A stretch of 64,000 nt of DNA. It comes from Saccharothrix sp. NRRL B-16348. Its GTDB lineage: Bacteria; Actinomycetota; Actinomycetes; Mycobacteriales; Pseudonocardiaceae. The notes under the pieces were generated by a model, which did no database searches, was not told where the DNA came from, and saw nothing but the letters and a program-made list of their open reading frames with translations. The stretch lies in assembly GCF_001280085.1 (NCBI RefSeq), contig NZ_LGED01000169.1, positions 1 to 64,000 of the forward strand, in the 5' to 3' direction. A program made the translations under genes and the position numbers. Positions within the stretch are counted from its first letter, which is position 1. Every line of letters starts with the position of its first letter. Of the stretch, positions 51,091-60,088 are shown one piece after another.

Positions 51091-52986
51091 CTATTCGGAT
51101 GCCTTGTGAAGTTCTGACAATCCGTCGGAGGTGCCCGTGCTTTCCTGGATCGACAAGCGGAGAAGGTCGCGGCGGCACGCGGCGATCAGGTCGCCGTCGG
51201 GCGTCCACGCGAGCGCGCCGGCCGCGTGGGGGAGCGTCAGCACGCCGAGGGTCGCTCGCGTGGACAGGTCGGTCACGGTCACGGAACCGTCCGCGCGGGC
51301 GACGGCGGCGGTGCCCGCGTGCACGGCCAAGGCGGTGACGACTTCCTCGCGGTCCGGGTCGAGGCGCCAGGTGTCGGCGGTGGCGAGGTGCCTGATCCGC
51401 ACCGCGTGGCTGCGCACGGTGGCGATCGCCGGACCGCGGTCGGTGTGGACGAAGGCGCGCACGAGTTCGAGCACGTCCATGGCCTCGGTGACCGGTGTGG
51501 TGATCGGGGTGTCCCCGGCGAGGTCCCACAGCTCGAACGGCCCGAACGCCCGGCTGATCGCGACGACCGGTCGGCCGTCGAGGTCGCCGACCGCGAGACC
51601 GTTGGGTTGGCACCGACCGGGGATCTCGCGGACGCGCTCCCCGGTGGCTACGTCGGTGACGGACAGGGTCTCGTCGCAGCCCGCGGTGAGCGCGACCGTG
51701 CGGCCGTCGAGGACGGCGGTGGAGAGGATGCGGACCTGGCCGCGGTGGTCGGCCGGGACCGGCTGGTCCGCGCCGTCCCCGGACCACCGGTGCAGCTCGC
51801 GGTCGGGGACGCCGTGCAGGTCGCCTCCTCCGGCGAGCACGGTGGCGCCCACCCGCGCGACGGCGTGGACGGGGGCGGGCAGCGTGCCGACGACCCGCTC
51901 CCGCACGCCGTCGTCCAGCCGCCACGAGGCGACCGTCCCGTCCGTGCCGCCCGCGACGACGTGGTCCGCCGTGACCGCGAGGCATCCGATGGTGCTCGTG
52001 TGGCCGGCGCCGACGGGCGGCACGTCGGCGCCCACCCGCCAGACCCCGATCGCCCCGTCGACGTCCGAAGCGGTGACGACGAGGCCCGGGCCGTCACCCG
52101 CCACCGCGCACCCACTCGTCGGACCCACCAGGGGCGGACCGGCCGGCCGGTCGCCATCGACGTCCCACAGGTGCACCGCCTCGCTGTCGCTGAGCACGAC
52201 CAGGCGCCGGCCGTCGTCGGCGACCACGCCCGCGATGTCGTGCGCCCACCACCGGCCGGGCATCCCGCAGGCACGCCGCCGCAGGGTGACCGCGTCCCAC
52301 ACCTCCACGTCGCCGTCCCACGAGAGCGTCGCGACCAGCCCACCCGGCCAACCGGTGATCTTCCGGGCAGCGGTGGGCAGCGAGCCGATCCGCACGCCGG
52401 ATTCCAGGTCCCACAACCCCACCGCCTCGCCCGCCACCGCCGCGACGGGACGGCCGCCGACGTCGACCACCGCCAGGGCGCCGAGCCGTTCCCCGGTGTC
52501 GAACACCCGCGCCCGGCCGGTGACCGCGTCGACGACCCGGATCGTCCGGTCCCACCCGGCCGACACCACGGCGGGCCCGTCGGCGAGGGTGACGGCCGCC
52601 AAACCCTGCACGACGTCGCGGTGACCGGGGACGTCGCTCCGCACGGCGCCGGAGTCCAGGTCGATCCACTTCGGTGCGTCGCCCCAGGCGCAGACGACCG
52701 CCACCGGCCGGCCGTGGACGACCGCCGTGACGAGGTGCTGCCCGCCGGCGTCGTGGACGGTCCGCACGAGCGCGCCGGTCGCGGCGTCCCACAACTGGAC
52801 CACCGTCGCACCGCAGTCGTGGGTGTGCGGCCGGGCGCAGTCGCCGTCGTAGTGCGGCTCGGTCGACGTCACGTAGACCGGCACGCCACCGACCACCGCG
52901 CCGGCGACCGCGTTCCCCCGGATCGCCGGGAGCACCCGCGTCAGCCTCGGGTCGTCACCGGCGTCGGTCGTCCACAGGATCCGCAT
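51091..52986 (-). CDS. WD40-repeat beta-propeller protein
   Basis: 631 residues from ATG 52986. It consists of WD-like repeats only, with repeated blade ends such as VQLWDAATG, IRVVDAVTG, VGLWDLESG, VEVWDAVTL, VHLWDVDGD, VASWRLDDG and FELWDLAGD; about 12 to 14 blades, so probably two propellers. No kinase, protease or membrane segment is attached. Such proteins act as scaffolds. The neighbouring DUF574 methyltransferase is divergent. Confidence 0.85.
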   Translation of the reverse strand: MRILWTTDAGDDPRLTRVLPAIRGNAVAGAVVGGVPVYVTSTEPHYDGDCARPHTHDCGATVVQLWDAATGALVRTVHDAGGQHLVTAVVHGRPVAVVCAWGDAPKWIDLDSGAVRSDVPGHRDVVQGLAAVTLADGPAVVSAGWDRTIRVVDAVTGRARVFDTGERLGALAVVDVGGRPVAAVAGEAVGLWDLESGVRIGSLPTAARKITGWPGGLVATLSWDGDVEVWDAVTLRRRACGMPGRWWAHDIAGVVADDGRRLVVLSDSEAVHLWDVDGDRPAGPPLVGPTSGCAVAGDGPGLVVTASDVDGAIGVWRVGADVPPVGAGHTSTIGCLAVTADHVVAGGTDGTVASWRLDDGVRERVVGTLPAPVHAVARVGATVLAGGGDLHGVPDRELHRWSGDGADQPVPADHRGQVRILSTAVLDGRTVALTAGCDETLSVTDVATGERVREIPGRCQPNGLAVGDLDGRPVVAISRAFGPFELWDLAGDTPITTPVTEAMDVLELVRAFVHTDRGPAIATVRSHAVRIRHLATADTWRLDPDREEVVTALAVHAGTAAVARADGSVTVTDLSTRATLGVLTLPHAAGALAWTPDGDLIAACRRDLLRLSIQESTGTSDGLSELHKASE

Positions 52987-53088
52987 GGCCGCCAGGTTAC
53001 GAACCGCCATAGAACCCGCGCGGCAGGTGGGCCCGTTGTAGCGTGCACCGGAGCAATCACGGTGTGTGGTGAACCGAGGAGTGGCAGC

Positions 53089-53895
53089 GTGGAAAGACCA
53101 GCGTGGGTTGGCCCCGACATCGACCTCTCGCGACCGAGCCCGGCGCGGGTCTACGACGTGCACCTGGGCGGGGCGCACAACTTCCAGGTGGACCGCGAGG
53201 CGGCGGAGCGCATCGTCGAGGTCATGCCGGGCTTACCGCGGATCCTGCGGGCCAACCGCGCGTTCCTGCGCCGTGCGGTGCGCTACCTGGTCGACCAGGG
53301 CGTCACCCAGTTCCTCGACCTCGGGTCGGGCATCCCCACGGCGGGCAACGTGCACGAGGTCGCGTGGAGCGCCGACCCCGACTGCCGGATCGTCTACGTG
53401 GACGTCGACCCGGTCGCGGTCGCGCACAGCCGGGCCATCCTCAGCGAGCACGACAACGCGACGGCCGTGCAGGGCGACCTGCGTCGGCCGCAGGACGTGC
53501 TGACCCACCCGGAGACGCTGCGCACGCTGGACTTCACCAAGCCGATCGGCGTGCTGATGTTCGCGGTGCTGCACTTCGTGCCGGACGAGGACGACCCGGT
53601 CGGGATCATCCGCGAGTACCTCGACGCCGTCGTGCCGGGCAGCTACCTCGCCCTCTCGCACGCCAGCCTGGAGGGCGAGGCCGACCGGGCGGAGGAGGCG
53701 ACCGAGCAGTTCCGCAACCGGGTGACGGACTTCTCGATGCGCACCAGGGCCGAGATCACCGACCTGCTCGCGGGCGTGGACCTGGTCGAACCCGGCGTGG
53801 TCTACCTGACCGAGTGGCGGCCGGAACCCGGCGACGAGGACCCGGACCCGAAGCAGATGTCGACGTTCGCGGCCGTCGGTCGCAAGAACGGCTGA
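53089..53895 (+). CDS. DUF574-family SAM-dependent methyltransferase
   Basis: 268 residues from GTG 53089 with GAGGAG upstream. It opens with DLSRPSPARVYDVHLGGAHN, the signature of the DUF574 methyltransferases abundant in actinomycetes. The SAM site is FLDLGSGIPTAGNVHE, with YVDVDPVAVAHS and LMFAVLHFVPD following. Substrates of this group are largely unknown. It is divergent from the WD40 gene. Confidence 0.9.
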   Translation: MERPAWVGPDIDLSRPSPARVYDVHLGGAHNFQVDREAAERIVEVMPGLPRILRANRAFLRRAVRYLVDQGVTQFLDLGSGIPTAGNVHEVAWSADPDCRIVYVDVDPVAVAHSRAILSEHDNATAVQGDLRRPQDVLTHPETLRTLDFTKPIGVLMFAVLHFVPDEDDPVGIIREYLDAVVPGSYLALSHASLEGEADRAEEATEQFRNRVTDFSMRTRAEITDLLAGVDLVEPGVVYLTEWRPEPGDEDPDPKQMSTFAAVGRKNG

Positions 53896-54020
53896 GCGCG
53901 CTCCGGGGACGGCGGTGACCGGGCGCCATCGCGGGCACGAGTCGCGCGGTGGCGTTCGGGATAGGATCGTGGTGATGTCGCCACAGGTGTGGCGCGTGGT
54001 GCTGGCAGTAAGGGGTTGCG

Positions 54021-54440
54021 GTGGTGGTGAAGGGCAAGGTCGTCCGGTTCGACGAGGTGCGCGGGTACGGGTTCGTGTCGCCCGAGGAGGGTGGCGAGGA
54101 CGTGTTCATCCACGTCAACGACATCGACTTCGACAAGCGGCTCATGGCGCCCGGCGCCCTGGTCGAGTTCCTGGTGGAGATGGGCGACCGGGGGCCGAAG
54201 GCGTCCCGGGTGAGCCTGGTGCGGGAAGCGTCGGTGCGCGCGGGCACGCCGTCGTACCACTCGGGGGACGACGTCAACGGCAACGACATGTTCTGCGAGG
54301 TCGTGTCGACCAAGCGGTACCTGCAGGAGGTGACCGAGACGCTGCTGGCCTCGGCGCCCGGCATGACGGCCGAGCAGATCCTGAACGTGCGCAAGAGCCT
54401 GGTCGGGATGGCGCGCAAGTACAACTGGCTCGAGGACTGA
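54021..54440 (+). CDS. Cold-shock-domain protein with C-terminal extension
   Basis: 139 residues from GTG 54021; the following two codons are also GTG. The cold-shock domain (about 1-67) has the RNP1-like RGYGFVSPE and RNP2-like DVFIHVNDI. Canonical CspA is about 67 residues, so half of the protein is an extra C-terminal helical region (MTAEQILNVRKSLVGMARKY) conserved in actinomycete homologues. It binds single-stranded nucleic acid. Confidence 0.92.
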   Translation: MVVKGKVVRFDEVRGYGFVSPEEGGEDVFIHVNDIDFDKRLMAPGALVEFLVEMGDRGPKASRVSLVREASVRAGTPSYHSGDDVNGNDMFCEVVSTKRYLQEVTETLLASAPGMTAEQILNVRKSLVGMARKYNWLED

Positions 54441-54793
54441 CCGCCGGCCACCCGATCACCGGACCCGGGTGGCGGGTGTCGGGCGCGGCGGTGGACCGGT
54501 CAGCCGGGTCGGTCCCGCCGGTGGTGCCCGCCGTGGGCGTGCCGCTGCTCGCGGTGAGCGGGTGCGCGTCGCCTGCGTGAACACTTCCGCGGCGCGTGAG
54601 GCGAGGCAGCTCGGCGCGAGACGCGGTCGCGGTTCACCGGTCTGCGGCACTCGCGGGGTCACCCTCGCGAGTGCCGTCGCGGCACGAGGCGGTGACGTCG
54701 GTGTCCGAACCGGACTTTCGCCGCCGGGTGCCGGCACGGTCACGGTAGGGGACACGCGTCGAGGTCCCCCCGCCGACCGACCTGGAGGAGCCC
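54441..54793. other. 353-bp gene-free stretch between the cold-shock and MpaB-type genes
   Basis: The only clear structure is a strong hairpin at 54645-54676. I see no convincing reading frame. The MpaB-type promoter must lie after the hairpin or the hairpin lies in its leader. Confidence 0.5.
54645..54676. terminator. Hairpin, 11-bp stem
   Basis: CGGCACTCGCG (54645-54655) pairs with CGCGAGTGCCG (54666-54676). The 10-nt loop (GGGTCACCCT) can pair further, giving about 14 bp with one bulge. It is 205 bp after the cold-shock gene, so it may be a distant terminator or a leader structure of the next gene. Confidence 0.5.
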
Positions 54794-55945
54794 GTGCCGC
54801 TGTCGTACCCCGAATACCGCGACGCCCTCAAGCCGTTGGGCGATCCGCGGGCCGACGCCGTGGTGAGCGAGATCCTCGACTCGGGCTCCACCGAGAGCGT
54901 CAACGAGCTGTTCCGCGGCATCGTGACGGTCGAGGACGGTGTCCCGGAGGGCGCGCCGCCGCTGCTGAGGGACTACCTCGAAGAGACCCGCGCCATGCCG
55001 TCGTGGGTCGACCCGAAGCGGGTGGCGGGCATCGCCACGTTCTTCAAGCGCCACAAGACACCGGCGGCGGTCGTGCAGGCGACGGCAGGCCTCGTCGGCA
55101 CGTACCTGTCGCCGATGGGCGCGAAGACGCTGCACTCCACGCACAAGCTGGACCGGCCGCACCGCCGGCTGTCCCAGTCGACCCGGCTGTTCATGGGCAT
55201 GGGGGACGAAGACGCCTTCACCGACCACTCCAAGCTCATCCCAACGTGCCAGAAGGTGCGGCTGGTCCACGCCGCCATCCGGCAGCTGCACCTGCGGTCG
55301 GGCCGGTGGGACGTCGAAGGCGACGGCATGCCGGTGTCCCAGCTCTACACGGCGGGCGCGGCGCTGGTGTTCTCCGTCGGCACGCTGGACGCGATGGGCC
55401 GCATCGGGGTCAAGACCACGCAGGCCGAGCAGGAGAGCTACTGCTACGCGTGGAAGATCATCGCCCACTTCCTCGGCGTGCCGGACGAGCACATGCCGGA
55501 CACCCTCGCCGAGGCGCGGCGGCTCTGGGACGACGCTCGGGACCAGGAGTGGGCGCACAGCGAGGAAGGCGTGCTGCTCACGCAGGCAAGCGTCCGGCTC
55601 TACCAGGAGTACCTGCCGCCCGGCACCCGGGCGGCGGTCCCCGCGTTCCTGCGCCGGGCGCTGTCGGACAAGTACGCGGACATGGTCGAGGTGCCGAAGT
55701 CGTCGTTCGACCTCGGCGCGGGCCCCGCGGCGACGGTCGGTTCGCTGGTGACCAGCACCCCGTTGACGCACAACGTGATCTCCGACCAGGTGATGGACGC
55801 GTTGAACACCATGGTCGAGAGCATCGGCCGCGACGCCTTCACCGCGCGTTACGAGACGGAACCGCAGCTCACCGACCACATCGACGACCCGGTGCCGGGG
55901 CCCCGCCCGGAGCAGAAGGAGGAAGCCGGGTCCGCGCGCAAGTGA
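54794..55945 (+). CDS. MpaB/latex-clearing-protein-like haem oxygenase (DUF2236)
   Basis: 383 residues from GTG 54794 with GGAGG upstream. The DUF2236 fold is all-helical with LVGTYLSPMGAKTLHST, TRLFMGMGD and HAAIRQLHL, which includes the conserved His and Arg used to bind haem b in Lcp and MpaB proteins. Members cleave or oxidise hydrophobic polyprenoid or aromatic chains. There is no signal peptide, so it is cytosolic, unlike Lcp. It ends 12 bp from the convergent LysR gene. Confidence 0.82.
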   Translation: MPLSYPEYRDALKPLGDPRADAVVSEILDSGSTESVNELFRGIVTVEDGVPEGAPPLLRDYLEETRAMPSWVDPKRVAGIATFFKRHKTPAAVVQATAGLVGTYLSPMGAKTLHSTHKLDRPHRRLSQSTRLFMGMGDEDAFTDHSKLIPTCQKVRLVHAAIRQLHLRSGRWDVEGDGMPVSQLYTAGAALVFSVGTLDAMGRIGVKTTQAEQESYCYAWKIIAHFLGVPDEHMPDTLAEARRLWDDARDQEWAHSEEGVLLTQASVRLYQEYLPPGTRAAVPAFLRRALSDKYADMVEVPKSSFDLGAGPAATVGSLVTSTPLTHNVISDQVMDALNTMVESIGRDAFTARYETEPQLTDHIDDPVPGPRPEQKEEAGSARK

Positions 55946-55957
55946 CCCCTGCCGCGT

Positions 55958-56851
55958 TCAGCGCAGCCGGGTGAGGTCGCGGGCCAGGGCGGTGAAGTTG
56001 GCGGCCACCGGGGACCGGCCCGTGACCGGCAGCGCGATCGCCAGGTCGACCAGCCGCACGGTGGGGCTCAGCGGCAGGAACGCGACGTCCGGCCGCGGCT
56101 GGGCGGCGGACGAGCCGGGCACGATGCTCACCCCGCAGCCCGCCGCGACCAGACCGATGATGGTCGGCATCTGCACGGCCTCCTGCGCCACCTCGGGGGT
56201 GAACCCGCCGCGCCGGCACAGCGCGGTGATCTCGTCGTGCAGCCCGGGACCGAGGTGGCGCGGGAACAGGACGAACGGTTCGCCGGCCAGCACGCGGACG
56301 TGCACCCGCTGCCGGCGGGCCAGGCGGTGGTCGTTCGGCACGACGGCGATCAACGGCTCGCGCGACACCGGCACCAGCTCCAGGTCGTCGGCCGGACCGG
56401 GCAGCGGCGGGCGGAGCAGGCCGACGTCCAGCGCCGCCGTGCGCAGCTGCTCCACCTGCGGCACCGTCGGCAGCACGGAGAAGGACAGGGTGACGGCGGG
56501 GTAGCGCGCCCGGAACTCGCGGATGATCATCGGCAGCGGGTGCAGGACCGACGAGCCGACCATGCCGATCGACAACGAGCCCTCCTCGCCCCGCCCCGCG
56601 GCCCGCGCCCGCCGCGCCGCCGTGTCCACCATGGACAGTGCGGCACGCGCGTCGGCGACGAACGCCTCACCGGCCCGGGTGAGCGCGACGTTCCTGGTGT
56701 CGCGGTGGAACAACGACACGCCGAGTTCGGCCTCCAGCGCCTTCACGGTCTGGCTCAACGGCGGCTGCGCCACGCCCAGCGCGGCGGCGGCCCGGCCGAA
56801 GTGCAGGTGGTCGGCGACCGCGACGGCCGCCCGCAGGTGCTTGAGATCCAT
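55958..56851 (-). CDS. LysR-family transcriptional regulator
   Basis: 297 residues from ATG 56851. The N-terminal helix-turn-helix is HFGRAAAALGVAQPPLSQTVKALEAELGVSLF, with a PBP-like effector domain (GMVGSSVLHPLPMIIREF; DVGLLRPPLPG). It is divergent from an alpha/beta hydrolase with 75 bp between starts, the classic LysR pattern, so it likely activates that gene and represses itself. Confidence 0.92.
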   Translation of the reverse strand: MDLKHLRAAVAVADHLHFGRAAAALGVAQPPLSQTVKALEAELGVSLFHRDTRNVALTRAGEAFVADARAALSMVDTAARRARAAGRGEEGSLSIGMVGSSVLHPLPMIIREFRARYPAVTLSFSVLPTVPQVEQLRTAALDVGLLRPPLPGPADDLELVPVSREPLIAVVPNDHRLARRQRVHVRVLAGEPFVLFPRHLGPGLHDEITALCRRGGFTPEVAQEAVQMPTIIGLVAAGCGVSIVPGSSAAQPRPDVAFLPLSPTVRLVDLAIALPVTGRSPVAANFTALARDLTRLR

Positions 56852-56865
56852 ACCGGCCCCGAATC

Positions 56866-56880
56866 AATCACCACTGATTA
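56866..56880. promoter_or_regulatory. LysR-type box (AATCA-N4-TGATT, T-N11-A)
   Basis: AATCA (56866-56870) and TGATT (56875-56879) form a perfect inverted repeat, and the T at 56868 and A at 56880 fit the T-N11-A rule. It lies in the LysR/hydrolase divergent region, the only AT-rich patch nearby. Confidence 0.55.
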
Positions 56881-56926
56881 CGTGCACGATCAGACTAGGT
56901 GACCGATCCGGCGGCATCCTGGCCGC

Positions 56927-57985
56927 ATGCTGAAGACGATCCTCACGCTCGCCCTGGCCGCGACGATCGCGCCGCCGCCGGCGGACCGGCCGCCGTCCGA
57001 CCAGGTGGTGCGCAAGGACTGGAAGGTGCGTGGCGAAGCCGGCCACCTCGGCGTCCGCGAGGTGCGGACCGCCCGGTCGGCACGCGGCCGGCCGGTGCTG
57101 CTGCTGCACGGCGCGCGCGTGCCCGGCGTCGCGTCGTTCGACCTGCCCGTGCCCGGCGGGTCGCTGGCGGCGGACCTCGCGCGGCGGGGCCACCGGGTGT
57201 TCATCGTGGACGCGCGCGGCTACGGCGCCTCCGACCGTCCCGCAGCGCTCGACGCGCCGCCGTCCGCCAACCCGCCCGCGGTGACCGGCGAGCAGGTGGT
57301 GCGCGACATCGGCTCGGTCGTCGACCGGCTGCGCGCGACGACCCGCCACGACCGCGTCGACCTCGTCGGCTGGGCGACCGGCGGGCACTGGGCCGCCTGG
57401 TACGCGAGCGAGCACCCCGGCCGGGTCGAGCACCTGGTGGTCCACAACAGCCTGTACGGCGCGCTCGACGGCCACCCGATGCTCGGCCGCGGCTCCGTTT
57501 ACGAAGACCCGGAACGGCCCGGCCACTTCGACGACGCCCGGCACGGCGCGTACCGGCTCTCGACCGGGCCGGGCCTGCTCGGCGGCTGGGACTCGAGCAT
57601 CCCGGTGGCCGACAAGTCCGCGTGGCGCGACCCCCGCGTGGCGGCGGCCTACGTCGAGCACGCCCTGGCGAGCGACCCGACGTCCGCCGACCGCGAGCCG
57701 CCCGCCTTCCGCGCGCCGACCGGGGCGATGAAGGACAGCTTCCACCTGGCGACCGGCCGACGGCTCTGGCACGCGGGCACGATCACCGCGCGGACGCTGG
57801 TCCTGCGCGGCGAGCACGACTTCTGGTCACGGGAGGGCGACGTGAGCACGCTGGTCGCCGACCTCGTTCGGGCGAAGGACGTGCGGGCGGTGCGCCTGGA
57901 CGGTGCGACCCACTTCGCCCACCTCGACCGGGCCGAACGCGGCCGGGACCGGCTGATCGAGGAGGTGTCGCGCTGGCTCGGCTAA
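56927..57985 (+). CDS. Alpha/beta-hydrolase-fold protein with Ala at the nucleophile position
   Basis: 352 residues from ATG 56927. There is a short hydrophobic N-terminus (LTLALAATIAPPPA) that may be a signal peptide. The fold is clear: VLLLHGARVPG, FIVDARGYGASDRP, the elbow VGWATGGHWA, GEHDFWS (acid) and GATHFAHLD (His). The elbow reads G-W-A-T-G-G, so the residue that is normally Ser is Ala, while Asp and His are present. It may be non-hydrolytic (for example a C-C lyase or binding protein) or use a different nucleophile. The LysR gene is its regulator by position. Confidence 0.85.
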   Translation: MLKTILTLALAATIAPPPADRPPSDQVVRKDWKVRGEAGHLGVREVRTARSARGRPVLLLHGARVPGVASFDLPVPGGSLAADLARRGHRVFIVDARGYGASDRPAALDAPPSANPPAVTGEQVVRDIGSVVDRLRATTRHDRVDLVGWATGGHWAAWYASEHPGRVEHLVVHNSLYGALDGHPMLGRGSVYEDPERPGHFDDARHGAYRLSTGPGLLGGWDSSIPVADKSAWRDPRVAAAYVEHALASDPTSADREPPAFRAPTGAMKDSFHLATGRRLWHAGTITARTLVLRGEHDFWSREGDVSTLVADLVRAKDVRAVRLDGATHFAHLDRAERGRDRLIEEVSRWLG

Positions 57986-58006
57986 CCGTCACGACCCGGC
58001 CGGCCG

Positions 58007-58276
58007 TCATGGCCGCCGCGCGATCAGGCGGGCGCGGAGGCGCTGCAACGGCGGCATGAGCCCGTAGATGACGATCGGCACCGCGATCGTCGCCAGGACC
58101 AGGGTCCGCAGCACGGTCGGCGCGCCGTCGAGGAGGTCGCCGAGCAGCAGTTGCAGCACGGTGAGCGTCGGGAAGACGGCCAGCCAGATCATCAGGGCCA
58201 AGTGGTGCCGCGGCGGTGGCCCGACCCGGGTCACCGCCGCCGCGTCGTGCTCGGTCGAAACGTCGTGTTCGGTCAT
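58007..58276 (-). CDS. Small two-helix membrane protein
   Basis: 89 residues from ATG 58276. It has a hydrophilic N-terminus and two membrane segments (LALMIWLAVFPTLTVLQLLL; TLVLATIAVPIVIYGL) ending in a basic tail (RLRARLIARRP). This resembles a group of small actinomycete membrane proteins of unknown role. It lies 64 bp downstream of the FadR-type regulator in the same direction. Confidence 0.65.
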   Translation of the reverse strand: MTEHDVSTEHDAAAVTRVGPPPRHHLALMIWLAVFPTLTVLQLLLGDLLDGAPTVLRTLVLATIAVPIVIYGLMPPLQRLRARLIARRP

Positions 58277-58339
58277 GGCCCCAGCGTCGGCCCCGTCCGG
58301 CGGAAACGACAACTTCTGTTGCCGTTTCCGGGACAGGGC

Positions 58340-59056
58340 TCAGGTGGAGTGCAGCTGGGCGACCCTGGCGTCGAGGTTGCGGAAGTGCTCGGCCATGGCC
58401 ACCTCGGCGCGCGCCACGTCGCGCTTGCGCAGCGCGGTGACGATCGCCCGGTGCCGGCGCACGGTCTGCATCGGGTTCGGGTCGGTCACGCCGAGCCGGT
58501 GGTTCACCCGGTGGAACACGTCCCAGAACGCCCGCAGCAACTGGGTCACCAGCGCGTTGTCCAACGACCGGTACAGCACCTCGTGGAACTCGCGGTCCTC
58601 GTCGGCGAACGTCTCACCGGCCTTGGCCCGCTCGTTCATCCGCCGGGTGACCTCGTCCAGCGCCGCCAGGTCGTCCTCCGGGATGGTCGCGGCCACCCGG
58701 CGGATCAACGCGCCCTCCAACGCCTCCCGCACCTCCACGATCTCCTCCATCGACCGCAGGTCCCGGCCGATGTCGTGCAGCGCGCGGAACGTCAGCCCGT
58801 CCGCCAGCGGGTCCAGCGACAGTCGGCCGACGTACGTGCCGTAGCCGTGCCGGATCTCCACGATGTCGAGCGCCTGCAACGCCTTGAGCGCCTCGCGGAT
58901 CGAGTTGCGGCTCACCCCGAGCGCCTCGACCAGCTCGGTCTCGGTCGGCAGCGGGTCGCCCGACTTCAGGCGACGGCTCAGGATCAGCCCGGTGATCTCG
59001 TCCCGGATGGCCCGGTTCATCCTGGTGACCAGCCTGGCCGGCTGCTGCTCCGTCAT
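58340..59056 (-). CDS. FadR-subfamily GntR regulator
   Basis: 238 residues from ATG 59056 (GGAGG upstream). Winged helix: LPTETELVEALGVSRNSIREALKALQALDIVEIRHGYGTYV. The FCD domain has the metal or effector ligand set with Asp/His in EDREFHEVLYRSLDN and RRHRAIVTAL. It is 25 bp downstream of the DapA-type aldolase and so in the same operon. It probably controls the aldolase, the GH42 gene and perhaps the sialidase, responding to a sugar acid. Confidence 0.9.
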   Translation of the reverse strand: MTEQQPARLVTRMNRAIRDEITGLILSRRLKSGDPLPTETELVEALGVSRNSIREALKALQALDIVEIRHGYGTYVGRLSLDPLADGLTFRALHDIGRDLRSMEEIVEVREALEGALIRRVAATIPEDDLAALDEVTRRMNERAKAGETFADEDREFHEVLYRSLDNALVTQLLRAFWDVFHRVNHRLGVTDPNPMQTVRRHRAIVTALRKRDVARAEVAMAEHFRNLDARVAQLHST

Positions 59057-59081
59057 GACGACCTCCAACATCCACGCAACC

Positions 59082-59996
59082 TTAGAGCAGACCGGCCTCG
59101 TCGAGGTGCCGCCGCACCGCCGCCCGCTCGGCGTCGTCCAGCGGGATCATCGGCGCGCTCGTGGTCGCGGAGGCGATCACACCACGGCATGCCAGCCCCT
59201 CCTTGAACGCGCCGATCGCCGACGAGTAGCGACCCATCCGCGTGCCGCCGACGTGGATCACCTCGAACAGCCGCCGCAGCCGCAGTTGCTCGGCGCGCGC
59301 GGCGTCCCAGTCGTCACGGCGTGCGGCATCGTAGAGCCTGATGTAGCCGTGCGGGTCGACGTTGGCGATACCCGGCACGATGCCGTGCGCGCCGATGAAC
59401 AGACCCAGGTCGGCCAGCGTCTCCGAGCCCGAGTAGCACTGGAACCGGGACGCGTCCGTGCGCTCCAGCACGGCGCGCAGGCCGTCGAGGTCGCCGCTGG
59501 AGTCCTTCAACGCGGCCAGCGTGCCGTCCTCGGCGAGCTCGGCCACCACGTCGGCGGGCAGCTTCGAGCCGACCGAGGCGGGGATGTCGTAGGCGACCAG
59601 CGGCAGGTCCACCGCCGCCCGGATGGCGCGGAAGTGCCCGCCGAACTCCGACGGGTGGGTCGGCGCGTAGAACGGCGCGGTCGCCACGAGCGCGTCCGCG
59701 CCGAACGCCTTGGCCTCCCGGGCGTGCTCGATGACGCGCGGCGTCGTGGTGTCGATGATCCCGGCGAGCACCGGCACCTGGCCGGCCGCGACGCCCGCGA
59801 CCACCTCCAGCGCCCGGTAGCGCACGTCGTCGGGCAGGTAGGCGACCTCGCCGGTCGAGCCGGTGACGAACAGGCCGTGCACGCCCGCCTCGATCAGGAA
59901 CGCGGCCAGGCGCTCCAGCGAGGGGACGTCGAGTTCCCGTTCCGGGGTCAGCGGGGTGCACACGGGTGGCACTACGCCACCGTCGAGCTGGGTCAA
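59082..59996 (-). CDS. DapA/NanA-superfamily aldolase or lyase
   Basis: 304 residues from TTG 59996, chosen because AAGGGAG lies 8 bp upstream; other starts are internal. The TIM barrel has TGSTGEVAYL (GxxGE substrate loop), Tyr in LVAYDIPA and the Schiff-base Lys in ALKDSSGDL. The family includes dihydrodipicolinate synthase, N-acetylneuraminate lyase and sugar-acid aldolases. The adjacent FadR regulator, GH42 galactosidase and nearby sialidase make a sialic-acid or sugar-acid lyase more likely than lysine synthesis. Confidence 0.88.
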   Translation of the reverse strand: MTQLDGGVVPPVCTPLTPERELDVPSLERLAAFLIEAGVHGLFVTGSTGEVAYLPDDVRYRALEVVAGVAAGQVPVLAGIIDTTTPRVIEHAREAKAFGADALVATAPFYAPTHPSEFGGHFRAIRAAVDLPLVAYDIPASVGSKLPADVVAELAEDGTLAALKDSSGDLDGLRAVLERTDASRFQCYSGSETLADLGLFIGAHGIVPGIANVDPHGYIRLYDAARRDDWDAARAEQLRLRRLFEVIHVGGTRMGRYSSAIGAFKEGLACRGVIASATTSAPMIPLDDAERAAVRRHLDEAGLL

Positions 59997-60043
59997 GAGC
60001 GTTCTCCCTTGCGGACCGGAATCGGTGGGAACTACGGTCGCCT

Positions 60044-60063
60044 GACATCCTACGTCCTATGTC
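60044..60063. promoter_or_regulatory. Inverted repeat GACAT-N10-ATGTC, possible FadR-type operator
   Basis: Perfect 5-bp arms at 60044-60048 and 60059-60063 in the divergent region between the aldolase and GH42. TCCTA is directly repeated inside. Half-site length is short, so confidence is limited. Confidence 0.35.
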
Positions 60064-60088
60064 CACCGTCTCGGGAAGGTCGACCACG

